A DNA stretch of 49,521 bases, taken from positions 1 to 49,521 of the forward strand of contig CAAGGF010000104.1 of the NCBI GenBank assembly GCA_900769325.1, read 5' to 3'. Below, piece after piece: positions 42,129-49,521 of the stretch (its first letter is position 1; each line of letters begins with the position of its first letter). The translations under genes and the position numbers were made by a program. The DNA is from Spirochaetia bacterium. Its GTDB lineage: Bacteria > Spirochaetota > Spirochaetia > Treponematales > Treponemataceae. The notes beneath the pieces were generated by a model, which saw only the letters and a list, made by a program, of their open reading frames with translations, was not told the DNA's origin and did no database searches.

Positions 42129-43259
42129 GTGTTAATCAGGTATGGAACAGACTCAAACGGCAATCCAGTAAAAAAGGCTGTCGTTTATACAAAAGAAGAA
42201 CATCAGATTCCAAAAGATAAAATTGATGTAGATGCTGTATATATAATTTCACGACTCAAAGATTTAGGTTTTCAGGCGTATATAGTTGGCGGTGCTGTGC
42301 GCGATTTAATCGTAGGTGCTGAACCAAAAGATTTTGACATCGTAACGAATGCAACTCCTTCAAAAATAAAAAAATTATTCAGGAATTCCCGCATAATCGG
42401 TAAAAGATTCCGCATCGTTCATGTAATTTTCGGAAGCAAAATTTTTGAAGTAAGCACATTCAGGTCAAATGCAGTCAGTTCTGTTGGAAATGATTTTGGA
42501 ACAATGGATGAAGATGTTCTTCGCCGTGATTTTACTTTAAACGCACTTTATTATGATCCGGTTTTAGAGCAGGTTATCGATTATGTAGATGGAATGAGAG
42601 ACATTAAAAAACATATAATTCGTCCCGTAATTCCGCTTGACACTATTTTTGTAGATGACCCGGTAAGAATGCTTCGTGCAATAAAATACGCTGCAAAAAC
42701 TGATTCAAAAATGTCGTTTCTTCTTCGTCATAAAATAAGGCACAGTGCAAGTCTTTTAAATCAGATTTCTCCGTCGCGCCTTACGGAAGAACTTTTAAAA
42801 ATTATAAATTCTTCGCATGCTTATCAGATTGTTACTGATGCACTCGATACGGATTTGTATATGACTCTTCAGCCTGCTGCAACCGGAATGATGTACGAAA
42901 ACAAAAAATTCGAAAATTCTTACATGAAAAATATGCAGCTTCTTGATGAATTTGTCAAAAAAGAACCTGATGCCCGACTTGGAAAAAAACTTGTCTTTTT
43001 GATTTCAGATTTTATAGAAAGCTTGACTGACTGGAAAAAAGAAACCGAAGAAAAATTTTCAAGCGGAGAACTTTACAAAAAAACATGGACTGAATGCCGT
43101 AATTTCATTCTTCCTATGAATCCTCAGCGCACGGAACTTGAATTTGCCGTAAAAGAAGTCCTTACAAATCTTGGTGTTCCGCTTAAATCGTTAAAAAAGA
43201 AAGAGACTGGTCTAAAAAAAGTGAGCAAAAAATCTTTAAAACCAAAAACGCAAAGGTAA
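42129..43259 (+). CDS. pcnB: Poly(A) polymerase I-type nucleotidyltransferase
   Basis: A 376-aa protein of the class II nucleotidyltransferase family that includes poly(A) polymerase and CCA-adding enzymes. GGAVRD (residues 54-59) and the catalytic DFD (68-70) are followed by FRIVHVIF, RRDFTLNALYYDP and DDPVRMLRAIKYAAK. The GKRFRIVHV segment and a Lys-rich C-tail (KKKETGLKKVSKKS) favour PcnB over CCA enzymes. The best start is a GTG at 42129; the only nearby ATG (42142) is in another frame. No Shine-Dalgarno sequence is seen, and a TATAAT lies at 42109-42114, so the leader would be about 8 bases. The role is 3' adenylation of RNA for decay. Confidence 0.85.
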   Translation: MLIRYGTDSNGNPVKKAVVYTKEEHQIPKDKIDVDAVYIISRLKDLGFQAYIVGGAVRDLIVGAEPKDFDIVTNATPSKIKKLFRNSRIIGKRFRIVHVIFGSKIFEVSTFRSNAVSSVGNDFGTMDEDVLRRDFTLNALYYDPVLEQVIDYVDGMRDIKKHIIRPVIPLDTIFVDDPVRMLRAIKYAAKTDSKMSFLLRHKIRHSASLLNQISPSRLTEELLKIINSSHAYQIVTDALDTDLYMTLQPAATGMMYENKKFENSYMKNMQLLDEFVKKEPDARLGKKLVFLISDFIESLTDWKKETEEKFSSGELYKKTWTECRNFILPMNPQRTELEFAVKEVLTNLGVPLKSLKKKETGLKKVSKKSLKPKTQR

Positions 43260-43270
43260 TTTTTTTGTTT

Positions 43271-44158
43271 TTAATTTGAATCAGGCGGAAGTGATATTTT
43301 ATCGATTATGATGTTTACTTCTTCGATTAAAATTCCTGTAAAACTTTCGATTTTGTCGATTATAAACTGCTGGAGCTTATGAATTTTTCCTGTAAGCTGA
43401 GTGCCGAACGGAACATCGATTGTCATGATGAGTTTATAACCGCGGCTGTCTGTTTTTATAATCAGTTTTTTGATTTTTATGTTTGCATCGTGTTCTAAAA
43501 CGCAATGCATGACCATTTGAGTTAAAGCCGCTTCTGAAATTTCGATTCTGCCTTTTTTTGAAAATTCCGGCTGAACAATAGATTTTTCAAAAACCCGTCC
43601 GTCATTCTGCCTTGATTTTCCGAACAATCCTCTGTTTCTGAAAAAAACTTTTACTGTATTTGAAAAAATTTGAGGATAATTTCTTTTGATTTCTATTGAA
43701 GGAACTGGAATTACATGTTTTCCTTCTACCTGTCGGGCTTTGATTGCTTTTTCGATTTCTTCGCGCGTTGAAATGTCTTCGATATGGATTATTTTTTCTG
43801 GAGCCGGAAGCTGTAATCTCATGGCAATTTTTCCGACCATTTTTTCTGAAGTTCCCAGAATGAGAATTTTTTTGATTTTTGCTTTTTTTAAGGCTTTTGC
43901 AACTTCATCTCTGTGTTCTTTGTCATCGAAAAGTGCAACGCGGACTGCACCCATGTAAGTTTTTTCTCTTTTTGCAGAATGTCCGCCTAAAATTTTATCA
44001 TTTTGAATTAAAAGGCCGTCGTCGATGATTGCAGTAATTCCGTATTTTTCTGCAAGTAATTTTGCTCTGAAACTCTTTCCTGTTCCGCTTTCTCCGACAA
44101 GGGCAAATACCGAACAAGGTTTGTTAGTTTGAATCAAATTAGAAATAAAATTTGCCAT
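43271..44158 (-). CDS. P-loop ATPase fused to an Asp23/Gls24 domain
   Basis: A 295-aa protein with two parts. Residues 15-150 form a P-loop domain with FALVGESGTGKSFRAKLLAEKYG, an IIDDG motif and KKILILGTSEKM. Residues 200-295 resemble the Asp23/Gls24 (DUF322) domain: KGRIEISEAALTQMVMHCV, MTIDVPFGTQLTGKIHKLQQFIIDKIESFTGILIEEVNIII. Asp23 proteins are membrane- or stress-linked; the ATPase partner suggests nucleotide control of that module. The start at 44158 has no Shine-Dalgarno sequence and a TATAAT seven bases before it. I know of no named function for this fusion. Confidence 0.75.
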   Translation of the reverse strand: MANFISNLIQTNKPCSVFALVGESGTGKSFRAKLLAEKYGITAIIDDGLLIQNDKILGGHSAKREKTYMGAVRVALFDDKEHRDEVAKALKKAKIKKILILGTSEKMVGKIAMRLQLPAPEKIIHIEDISTREEIEKAIKARQVEGKHVIPVPSIEIKRNYPQIFSNTVKVFFRNRGLFGKSRQNDGRVFEKSIVQPEFSKKGRIEISEAALTQMVMHCVLEHDANIKIKKLIIKTDSRGYKLIMTIDVPFGTQLTGKIHKLQQFIIDKIESFTGILIEEVNIIIDKISLPPDSN

Positions 44159-44165
44159 ACAAATA

Positions 44166-44171
44166 ATTATA
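44166..44171 (-). promoter_or_regulatory. -10 element of the P-loop/Gls24 gene
   Basis: TATAAT on the minus strand ends seven bases before the ATG at 44158, predicting a leader of zero or one base. The -35 is weak (TGGAAA with a 16-base spacer). The 51-base gap to the pseudouridine synthase gene upstream holds nothing else. Confidence 0.45.
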
Positions 44172-44209
44172 TAACAAATTTGAGCATTTTCCACTTTTTT
44201 ATTTAAATT

Positions 44210-45160
44210 TTATGAAAATTTTACCCCTGAAATAAAATCTGAAAGCGGTTTTTTGTATGAAGATGAAAGCTCTTCCGGCAGATTTAACGGATTTTCTTTT
44301 GGAAAAAGGAGTTTTTCAGCGTGCAGGAAAAAATCTCTGTTTGACACAATTTTTTTTCCGCCGTATGCTGTATCTCCAAGGAGCGGAAAGCCGTGAAAAG
44401 CGGTCTGACTTCGAATTTGATGAGTTCTTCCAGTTTGTATGAAAAATTTTACAATTGTAATGTCGTTTGAAAAAATTTTTTTGTGTTCCAGCGGGACTGC
44501 TTTTGTAACTGTTTTTTTAAATTCGTCTGAAATCTTAGTTTTAGATATTTGAACCGTGTAAAAGTTTGATTTTTTTAATTTTTCATCCTGATTTATGAAA
44601 TCTTCCCAAATTTCTTCTGATTTTAAATTTCCCTGAACGACTGCGATGTATGATTTTTTTATCGTATGATTTGAAATGTTTTCTGAAAACCATTTTGCAC
44701 CTTTTAAACTCCATGAAAATGCAATGATTCCTGTAGTTTTTCTGTCGAGACGGTGAAGGGGACCTGGTGTAAAAGAAAGTGACGATGAGTTTTTTGTTGA
44801 AGCATAAAATTTTTTTATGTCAGAATCAATTGAAGATTTTTCTCCGTGAACTTTTGTGTCATACGGTTTTTCTATAAAAATGATGTCAGTCGTTTTAAAA
44901 ATTATTTTATACGGAAGTGTGAAGTTTTCTTGTTTTTCAGAATTTTGATTTTTTTCAAGAAGAAAAGATGCAATGTTGAGTATATCATCTGATTCTATCT
45001 TGTATTCTGGTTTTGATTTTTTACCGTTGACTTTTACAAGACCTTTTCTGATAAAACTGTAAATTTCAGAAAGGGAAGAATTTTTAAAAATTTTTTTGAG
45101 AATTTTGTCGAGTCGCCTTTGATAATCGTCTGAACCTGTTTTTATGTCTGTAAAATCCAT
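44210..45160 (-). CDS. RluA-family pseudouridine synthase (second copy)
   Basis: A 316-aa enzyme, of the RluC/RluD type. The signature HRLDRKTTG gives the catalytic Asp at about residue 139. An S4-like RNA-binding segment (residues 14-62) precedes it, and GRTHQIRSQTAFHGFPLLGDTAYGG follows. It is a distant relative of the synthase at 13919-14875, with a different N-terminus. No Shine-Dalgarno sequence precedes the ATG. A weak promoter on the minus strand (TTGTAA, 18 bases, TAAAAT) would leave a leader of about five bases. The gene is divergent from sdpR. Confidence 0.88.
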   Translation of the reverse strand: MDFTDIKTGSDDYQRRLDKILKKIFKNSSLSEIYSFIRKGLVKVNGKKSKPEYKIESDDILNIASFLLEKNQNSEKQENFTLPYKIIFKTTDIIFIEKPYDTKVHGEKSSIDSDIKKFYASTKNSSSLSFTPGPLHRLDRKTTGIIAFSWSLKGAKWFSENISNHTIKKSYIAVVQGNLKSEEIWEDFINQDEKLKKSNFYTVQISKTKISDEFKKTVTKAVPLEHKKIFSNDITIVKFFIQTGRTHQIRSQTAFHGFPLLGDTAYGGKKIVSNRDFFLHAEKLLFPKENPLNLPEELSSSYKKPLSDFISGVKFS

Positions 45161-45272
45161 TTTTTTTAAGTGATTTTAGATAAATTTACTGAAAGTTTAC
45201 AATATTTTTTATCTTTAAGGAAGTAAATTGAAATTTGAAAAAAAAATTAATTTAATATTTTACAAAAAAACT

Positions 45273-45302
45273 TAACTATTTAGAAAATTTTCAAAATAGT
45301 TA
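45273..45302. promoter_or_regulatory. Upstream operator palindrome of sdpR
   Basis: A 30-bp palindrome with one mismatched pair and the centre GAAAATTTTC. It abuts the -35 hexamer at 45303. Its left arm CTATTTAGAAA is shared with the second palindrome downstream, as expected for two binding sites of one dimer. Confidence 0.65.
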
Positions 45303-45331
45303 TTGACAAAAAGAAATTACCAGCCTATATT
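45303..45331 (+). promoter_or_regulatory. Promoter of the sdpR-sdpI operon
   Basis: TTGACA (45303-45308) and TATATT (45326-45331) are 17 bases apart, near consensus. The transcription start is expected near 45338, inside the downstream palindrome. Confidence 0.8.
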
Positions 45332-45332
45332 C

Positions 45333-45354
45333 TATTTAGAAATATTTCTAAATA
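45333..45354. promoter_or_regulatory. Downstream operator palindrome of sdpR
   Basis: A perfect 22-bp palindrome (half-site TATTTAGAAAT) one base after the -10 hexamer. It covers the expected transcription start. A bound repressor here would block transcription. Its centre is 56 bp from that of the upstream palindrome. Confidence 0.75.
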
Positions 45355-45400
45355 CTTTTCCATTTTTATCATACTAAACGGAGGATTGCAACGGAACGAT

Positions 45401-45688
45401 ATGGCTTTTCAGGACACTTTTAAGGCTCTTTCCGACCCTGCACGGCGAGAGATTCTTACAATCTTAAAAGCAGGAAAAAAATCAGCAGGAGAAATCAGCG
45501 AACAGTTTAATATGACTGGTGCTACAATTTCGTACCACCTTTCAATATTAAAAAAAGCCGGTTTAATTGTAGAAACAAAGTTCAAGAATTTCATTTACTA
45601 TGAACTTAACACAAGCGTTTTTGAAGAAATAATGCTCTGGTTTTCGGGATTTAATAAAAGCGATTCAGAAACAGCAGAATCACATTAA
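45401..45688 (+). CDS. sdpR: ArsR-family autorepressor SdpR
   Basis: A 95-aa winged-helix repressor. TFKALSDPARREILTILK and GEISEQFNMTGATISYHLSILKKAGLI are typical of SdpR, which in Bacillus subtilis represses itself and sdpI until SdpI pulls it to the membrane. No metal-binding cysteine pair is seen, so it does not look like a metal sensor. The start at 45401 is preferred; a stronger GGAGG at 45380-45384 lies 16 bases upstream and GGAA four bases upstream, so the start is not fully settled. sdpI begins 33 bases later. Two palindromes flank the promoter. Confidence 0.85.
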   Translation: MAFQDTFKALSDPARREILTILKAGKKSAGEISEQFNMTGATISYHLSILKKAGLIVETKFKNFIYYELNTSVFEEIMLWFSGFNKSDSETAESH

Positions 45689-45721
45689 AATATCTTCTTG
45701 ACTTTTTACGGGAGAAAAAAA

Positions 45722-46369
45722 ATGAACACAACTAAAACAAAAGTAAAAATCTTTGACAGAACTTTTTTTATTACAACAATTGCATGCATCATTCCTGTAT
45801 TTTTCGGAATTGCAGTTTACAAAAAACTTCCAGAAACTATGGCAATCCACTGGAATTTTTCAGGAGAACCAGACAATTTTGCGCACAAAGCTTTAAGCGT
45901 ATTCTGCCTTCCGCTAATATGCGCCATACTGAACGCAGTCTGCCACATTGCAGTAAACTTTCAGCGCAGAAAAAACTCTTGCGAAAAAGAGAGCAAACTC
46001 GAAGCCGTTTCAAAATGGATATGTGCTGCCGCAAGTTTTTTTGCAAGTTCAGTTACATATCTTTATGCGCTGGACTATAAATTTGACATCATAAAAATAG
46101 TACTTATTTTCTGCTCCCTTGTATTCATTATTTTGGGGAACTACATACCTAAAGCCGACTACAAAATGAAACACTCAAAGTACATAGATGAAGACAAAAT
46201 TCCTTGCATAAAACGCATTACAGGATTTGCAATGTTCATCATAGGAATTGCAGTTTTCGCATCAAGTTTTTTTCCGCTCGGAAAATATATATTCATTTCG
46301 CTTTTTGTTTTTTTCATAATTCTGAATATCGTACTTCTCTTAATTTTCAGAAAAAAAACAGAAAAATAA
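45722..46369 (+). CDS. sdpI: SdpI-family membrane immunity protein
   Basis: A 215-aa membrane protein with about six hydrophobic segments. The N-terminal part has the DUF1648 pattern (LPETMAIHWNFSGEPDNFA), and the rest fits SdpI (FIILGNYIPKADY). In B. subtilis SdpI binds the SdpC toxin and sequesters SdpR at the membrane. GGGAG lies six bases before the ATG at 45722. No sdpABC toxin genes lie nearby, so the ligand is unknown. It probably works with the SdpR encoded just upstream. Confidence 0.85.
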   Translation: MNTTKTKVKIFDRTFFITTIACIIPVFFGIAVYKKLPETMAIHWNFSGEPDNFAHKALSVFCLPLICAILNAVCHIAVNFQRRKNSCEKESKLEAVSKWICAAASFFASSVTYLYALDYKFDIIKIVLIFCSLVFIILGNYIPKADYKMKHSKYIDEDKIPCIKRITGFAMFIIGIAVFASSFFPLGKYIFISLFVFFIILNIVLLLIFRKKTEK

Positions 46370-46390
46370 AAGAGTGCTTTCAAACAAAAA

Positions 46391-46444
46391 AATGCACCTT
46401 CTTAAGGTTAGAACTTTTTATGTCTAATTTTCTGAAGGTGCATT
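46391..46444. terminator. Terminator between sdpI and fumC
   Basis: AATGCACCTTC (46391-46401) pairs perfectly with GAAGGTGCATT (46434-46444). On the left an A-run supplies T for leftward transcription, so it ends fumC; rightward it may also slow the sdpI transcript. The 32-base loop contains a small inner stem (TTAGA/TCTAA). Confidence 0.75.
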
Positions 46445-46487
46445 CAAATTATAAAAATGTAATTTTCTTTATCGTATTACAGTTTTT

Positions 46488-47879
46488 TTATTTTCCTTGC
46501 GGATAAGCCATATCTTCTGGCTTGAATACCTCGTCAAATTTTTCTGCCGTCAAAAATCCAAGACCAACGCAAGCTTCTTTTAATGAAATGTTTTCATCAA
46601 ATGCTTTGTGTGCAGTCTTTGCAGCATTTTCATAACCGATATACGGATTTAATGCAGTAACAAGCATCAGAGAATTATAAAGGTTATGGTGCATTTTTTC
46701 TTTGTTCGCAGTAATTCCGACAGCACAGTTTTTGTTAAAGCTTAAAATACTTTCTGCAAGAAGGCGTGCAGACTGAATAAAGTTATATGCAATTACAGGC
46801 ATAAATACGTTCAGTTCAAAGTTACCCTGACTTGCTGCAAAACCGACTGCTGCATCATTTCCCATAACCTGAACAGCAACCATCGTAACAGCTTCGCACT
46901 GAGTAGGATTAACTTTTCCCGGCATAATCGAAGAGCCAGGTTCATTTTCCGGAATGTGAATTTCGCCAAGACCATCGCGAGGACCTGAAGCAAGCCAGCG
47001 TACATCATTTGCAATTTTCATCATATCACATGCAAGCGCCTTGATTGCACCATGGGCAAAAACAAGTTCGTCTTTTGAAGTAAGCGCATGGAATTTATTC
47101 GGAGCTGTAATAAAATCTTTTCCAGTCAGTTTTGAAACTGCTTCTGCAACTTTTGAATCAAAACCTTTAGGTGCATTAAGTCCTGTTCCGACAGCAGTTC
47201 CTCCTAAAGCAAGCTGTTTTAAATACGGAAGGCTTGAAACAAGCATTTCCCTGTCGCGCTCAAGAGAAGTTCTCCAGCCAGAAATTTCCTGATCAAACGA
47301 AATAGGAACAGCATCTTGAAGGTGAGTACGTCCTGATTTTACGATTCCTTCGTTTTCTTTTTCAAGCCGTTTAAATGTTTCTACAAGAGTATCAACTGCA
47401 GGAAGGAGTTTGTCTTCGATTACGCAAACTGCACTGATATGAAGCGCCGTCGGGAACGTATCATTTGAAGACTGACTCATATTAATATCGTCATTCGGAT
47501 GGCATATTTTTTTGCCTGCAATTTCGTTTGCACGGTTTGCAATTACTTCGTTTGCGTTCATATTGCTCTGCGTACCAGAACCAGTCTGCCATACAACGAG
47601 CGGAAAGTGGTCGTTCAATGAACCGGAAATTACTTCGTCACATGCTTTTGAAATTGCATCAAGTTTTTCTTGTGTCATTTTTTCAGGCTTAAGGGAATTG
47701 TTTGCAATCGCAGCAGCTTTTTTAAGATAGCCGAATGCTTTTGTAATTTCGCGAGGCATTGTTTCAAGACCGATTCCTATTTCAAAATTCTCGTGGCTGC
47801 GTTCTGTCTGTGCTCCCCAATATTTGTCTGCAGGAACTTTTACTTCTCCCATTGAGTCATGTTCAATTTTATATTCCAT
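46488..47879 (-). CDS. fumC: Class II fumarate hydratase
   Basis: A 463-aa enzyme that interconverts fumarate and malate. It has the family signature GSSIMPGKVNP and the catalytic-site segments SGRTHLQDAVPI and QSSNDTFPTA. The iron-independent FumC type is indicated by length and the tetrameric superfamily pattern. AAGGA lies six bases before the ATG. It is near the LDH/MDH-family gene, which suggests malate-fumarate-succinate fermentation. Confidence 0.95.
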   Translation of the reverse strand: MEYKIEHDSMGEVKVPADKYWGAQTERSHENFEIGIGLETMPREITKAFGYLKKAAAIANNSLKPEKMTQEKLDAISKACDEVISGSLNDHFPLVVWQTGSGTQSNMNANEVIANRANEIAGKKICHPNDDINMSQSSNDTFPTALHISAVCVIEDKLLPAVDTLVETFKRLEKENEGIVKSGRTHLQDAVPISFDQEISGWRTSLERDREMLVSSLPYLKQLALGGTAVGTGLNAPKGFDSKVAEAVSKLTGKDFITAPNKFHALTSKDELVFAHGAIKALACDMMKIANDVRWLASGPRDGLGEIHIPENEPGSSIMPGKVNPTQCEAVTMVAVQVMGNDAAVGFAASQGNFELNVFMPVIAYNFIQSARLLAESILSFNKNCAVGITANKEKMHHNLYNSLMLVTALNPYIGYENAAKTAHKAFDENISLKEACVGLGFLTAEKFDEVFKPEDMAYPQGK

Positions 47880-47951
47880 AATCTTTTCCTTAAAAATTTG
47901 TATTTTATTTTTTTTAAAATATTCAAAAATTTAAATTTTCTGTAATTTCTT

Positions 47952-47985
47952 AAAAAAAATCCACAAAGCAAAAACTCTGTGGATT
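47952..47985 (-). terminator. Terminator of the dehydrogenase gene
   Basis: On the minus strand an 8-bp stem (AATCCACA/TGTGGATT) plus a small inner pair is followed by eight T. It ends the LDH/MDH-family transcript before fumC. Confidence 0.85.
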
Positions 47986-48000
47986 GTAAGTTTTTTCAGA

Positions 48001-48945
48001 TTAGAACTTAATCTGTTTGATTACGTCTTTCAGGCAGTCTGCACTGTGGCGCAAAGAAGCAACTTCAGAATCTGTAAGCGGAACGGCAACATGACCTTTA
48101 ATTCCGTTGCAGCCGACTACAGTAGGAATACTAAGACAAACATCGCTGATTCCGTATTCACCGTTAAGCATAGAAGAAATCGTAAGCACTGAATCTGTGC
48201 TGTAGTTGAGTGCTTCTACTAAAGTTGCAGTCGTAATACCGATTCCATAATTAGTACATTTTTTTGCAGCAATGATAATTCCGCCTGATTTTCTTATGTA
48301 ATCTTCTACATCATCTTTGTTGAATGACGGAAGTACATTTTCTCCTGTGTAAGAAGAAGCATAACTGTCTACAGGAATTGAACCGATGTTTGCTAAAGAC
48401 CAAGGTACAAAAGAAGAATCTCCGTGTTCACCAAATACATAACCGTGAACATTCTCCTGGCAAACTTTATAAGTTTCTGCAATGCGTGCACGGAATCTGG
48501 CTGTATCAAGCAATGTTCCTGTTCCAAAAATGCGGCTTGCAGGAATTCCTGAAGTCTTTATGAACTGATATGTAAGGATATCTACAGGGTTTGCTACGAT
48601 TACATAAAGTGCATTAGGGCACGCTTTTGTAATTGTAGGAATAACTGACTTTGCAATATCAACATTTGTCTGAGTAAGATCAAGACGAGACTGACCTGGT
48701 TTTCTTCCGACACCAGAAGTAAAAACTACGATATCAGAGCCTTTGGCATCTTCGTAATCTCCGTCACGGACATTTACAGGACCAATAAAAGGAGTTCCCT
48801 GACGAATATCCATAGCTTCGCCCATTGCCTTATCTTTAACGATATCGATAATAACGATTTCTGAAGCAAGCTGTTTTAATGTCAATGCATAAGCAACTGT
48901 TGAACCAACCTGACCGGCACCGATAATTGTAATTTTATTTGCCAT
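48001..48945 (-). CDS. Lactate/malate dehydrogenase family protein
   Basis: A 314-aa NAD-dependent enzyme of the LDH/MDH superfamily. GAGQVGST binds NAD near residues 9-16, His at about 174 lies in GEHGDSSFVPWS, and Arg 87 and Arg 150 fit the substrate-binding Arg residues. The residue before KPG in the substrate loop (Arg 81; SGVGRKPGQSRLDL) is Arg, as in malate dehydrogenases, where lactate dehydrogenases have Gln. It is usually annotated as L-lactate dehydrogenase by overall similarity, but the residue and the fumC neighbour favour a malate role. GGGAG lies ten bases before the ATG. Its own promoter and terminator are seen. Confidence 0.85.
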   Translation of the reverse strand: MANKITIIGAGQVGSTVAYALTLKQLASEIVIIDIVKDKAMGEAMDIRQGTPFIGPVNVRDGDYEDAKGSDIVVFTSGVGRKPGQSRLDLTQTNVDIAKSVIPTITKACPNALYVIVANPVDILTYQFIKTSGIPASRIFGTGTLLDTARFRARIAETYKVCQENVHGYVFGEHGDSSFVPWSLANIGSIPVDSYASSYTGENVLPSFNKDDVEDYIRKSGGIIIAAKKCTNYGIGITTATLVEALNYSTDSVLTISSMLNGEYGISDVCLSIPTVVGCNGIKGHVAVPLTDSEVASLRHSADCLKDVIKQIKF

Positions 48946-48984
48946 AAATAAATATCTCCCAAAAAAAGATTTATCCTATTTCAT

Positions 48985-49013
48985 AGTATACAATTTACTT
49001 TAGTTTGTGTGAA
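48985..49013 (-). promoter_or_regulatory. Promoter of the dehydrogenase gene
   Basis: On the minus strand TTCACA (49008-49013) and TATACT (48985-48990) are 17 bases apart, each with one mismatch to consensus. The leader is about 33 bases and contains GGGAG. Confidence 0.7.
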
Positions 49014-49063
49014 GTAGTAAAAAGTTAATTTTGGACTTCTCTAAGGGAACACTGAATAACCCC

Positions 49064-49089
49064 GGTTAATGATTTTTTCAGTATTAACC
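49064..49089. other. Hairpin in the divergent intergenic region
   Basis: GGTTAAT (49064-49070) pairs with ATTAACC (49083-49089). An alternative fold uses ACTGAA (49051-49056) and TTCAGT (49077-49082). A short direct repeat (ACCTTGAA) follows at 49087-49106. The 235-base gap between the dehydrogenase and the last gene holds only these elements and the promoters. Confidence 0.35.
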
Positions 49090-49180
49090 TTGAAGGTAAC
49101 CTTGAATAAAAAATCTTCATTGTATTTTTTAAGAAAATGTATAATAATATAAGTATAAAACATTTTTACGGAGTCATTGT

Positions 49181-49521
49181 ATGCCTGATATTGAATTCTC
49201 AAAAAAAGTTATTCTCGCAATAGACGAAAGGATTTCTTATTATAACTCAGAAGTCCTGCCATCTGTTCTTGACCAATACAGGCTCATTCACACTTGCGTA
49301 AAAAACCTTATAGACATTCTAGTTCAAAAATCAATCATAAAACCAGACCCTTACAAACTTGAAAAAAAAATCTCCGATGTCGAAGTCATTCCAAACGAAC
49401 CTTATCTTGACACAGAACGTTCTCTCGTAATCGGAACAAGAATTTCTGACTATGAATCTGTGCTTGACTTTATCTGTACTTATTATAAATTTTCAGTTGA
49501 AAATATGGATTTTTCTAAAAT
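49181..49521 (+). CDS. N-terminal part of an unknown protein
   Basis: An open frame of 113 codons that runs off the right edge of the window. GGAG at 49170-49173 lies seven bases before the ATG. The start is MPDIEFSKKVILAID; the rest is helical and mixed charge (DQYRLIHTCVKNLIDILVQKS, DYESVLDFICTYYKF). No signal peptide or catalytic motif is seen, so a cytoplasmic protein is likely. I do not recognise the family. A possible -10 (TATAAT) lies at 49140-49145. Confidence 0.75.
   Translation, partial: MPDIEFSKKVILAIDERISYYNSEVLPSVLDQYRLIHTCVKNLIDILVQKSIIKPDPYKLEKKISDVEVIPNEPYLDTERSLVIGTRISDYESVLDFICTYYKFSVENMDFSK

Overview
The window comes from an AT-rich spirochaete, most likely a Treponema of the gut or rumen type. 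The markers are a P83/100-family antigen with a long Lys/Glu/Ala/Gln coiled coil, two FlgF/FlgG-type rod proteins followed by a FlgJ that has only the rod-binding domain, a very long signal peptidase I, several loosely lipoboxed lipoproteins, and a sigma-28-like promoter before the flagellar genes. No rRNA, tRNA, CRISPR array, insertion sequence or phage gene was seen. Most genes are core functions; the accessory material lies at the two ends and in small regulatory sites.

Layout. Bases 1-11294 hold one giant surface lipoprotein gene (about 3587 aa, roughly 22 Ig-like repeats and a C-terminal propeller-like region), with its own promoter, an in-frame run of nine C near its 5' end, and two palindromic intergenic repeats behind it. 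Bases 11295-18040 run rightward: apt, asnA, a radical-SAM-like protein without the cluster cysteines, an RluA-type pseudouridine synthase, an SGNH hydrolase, an RlmI-type methyltransferase and miaA. A small leftward gene of unknown function meets miaA tail to tail, followed by a TatD-type hydrolase and lepB (rightward). secA (leftward) converges on lepB and shares a terminator with it.

Bases 23876-28034 form a tight rightward string: lipoprotein, single-span membrane protein, multi-span membrane protein, Nudix hydrolase, SH3-like lipoprotein and a NeuB-family synthase; it converges on glgC. Bases 29454-33295 carry flgF-flgG-flgJ behind a sigma-28-like promoter, then murC. Next come a CNNM/CorC-type membrane protein (leftward), yicC and a short cytidylate kinase (rightward), a strong shared terminator, and a leftward envelope group: P83/100, a PQQ-like propeller protein and rlmD. 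Bases 41130-45160 hold an alpha/beta hydrolase, pcnB, a P-loop plus Asp23/Gls24 fusion and a second RluA-type synthase. Bases 45273-46369 are an sdpR-sdpI autorepressor/immunity operon whose promoter is bracketed by two palindromes. The window closes with fumC, an LDH/MDH-family dehydrogenase and the start of an unknown gene cut off by the right edge.

Common themes. RNA modification and processing (two RluA-type enzymes, RlmI, RlmD, MiaA, PcnB, YicC), export (SecA, LepB) and envelope building (MurC, NeuB, lipoproteins) dominate. Several genes (secA, lepB, glgC, the P-loop/Gls24 gene, murC) lack a Shine-Dalgarno sequence and have a -10 hexamer 6-9 bases before the start codon, which predicts leaderless or nearly leaderless mRNAs. 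The most notable candidates are the poly-C switch in the giant lipoprotein, the twin operators of the sdpR-sdpI operon and the radical-SAM-like pseudoenzyme. All functions are read from sequence motifs alone; no database search was run.
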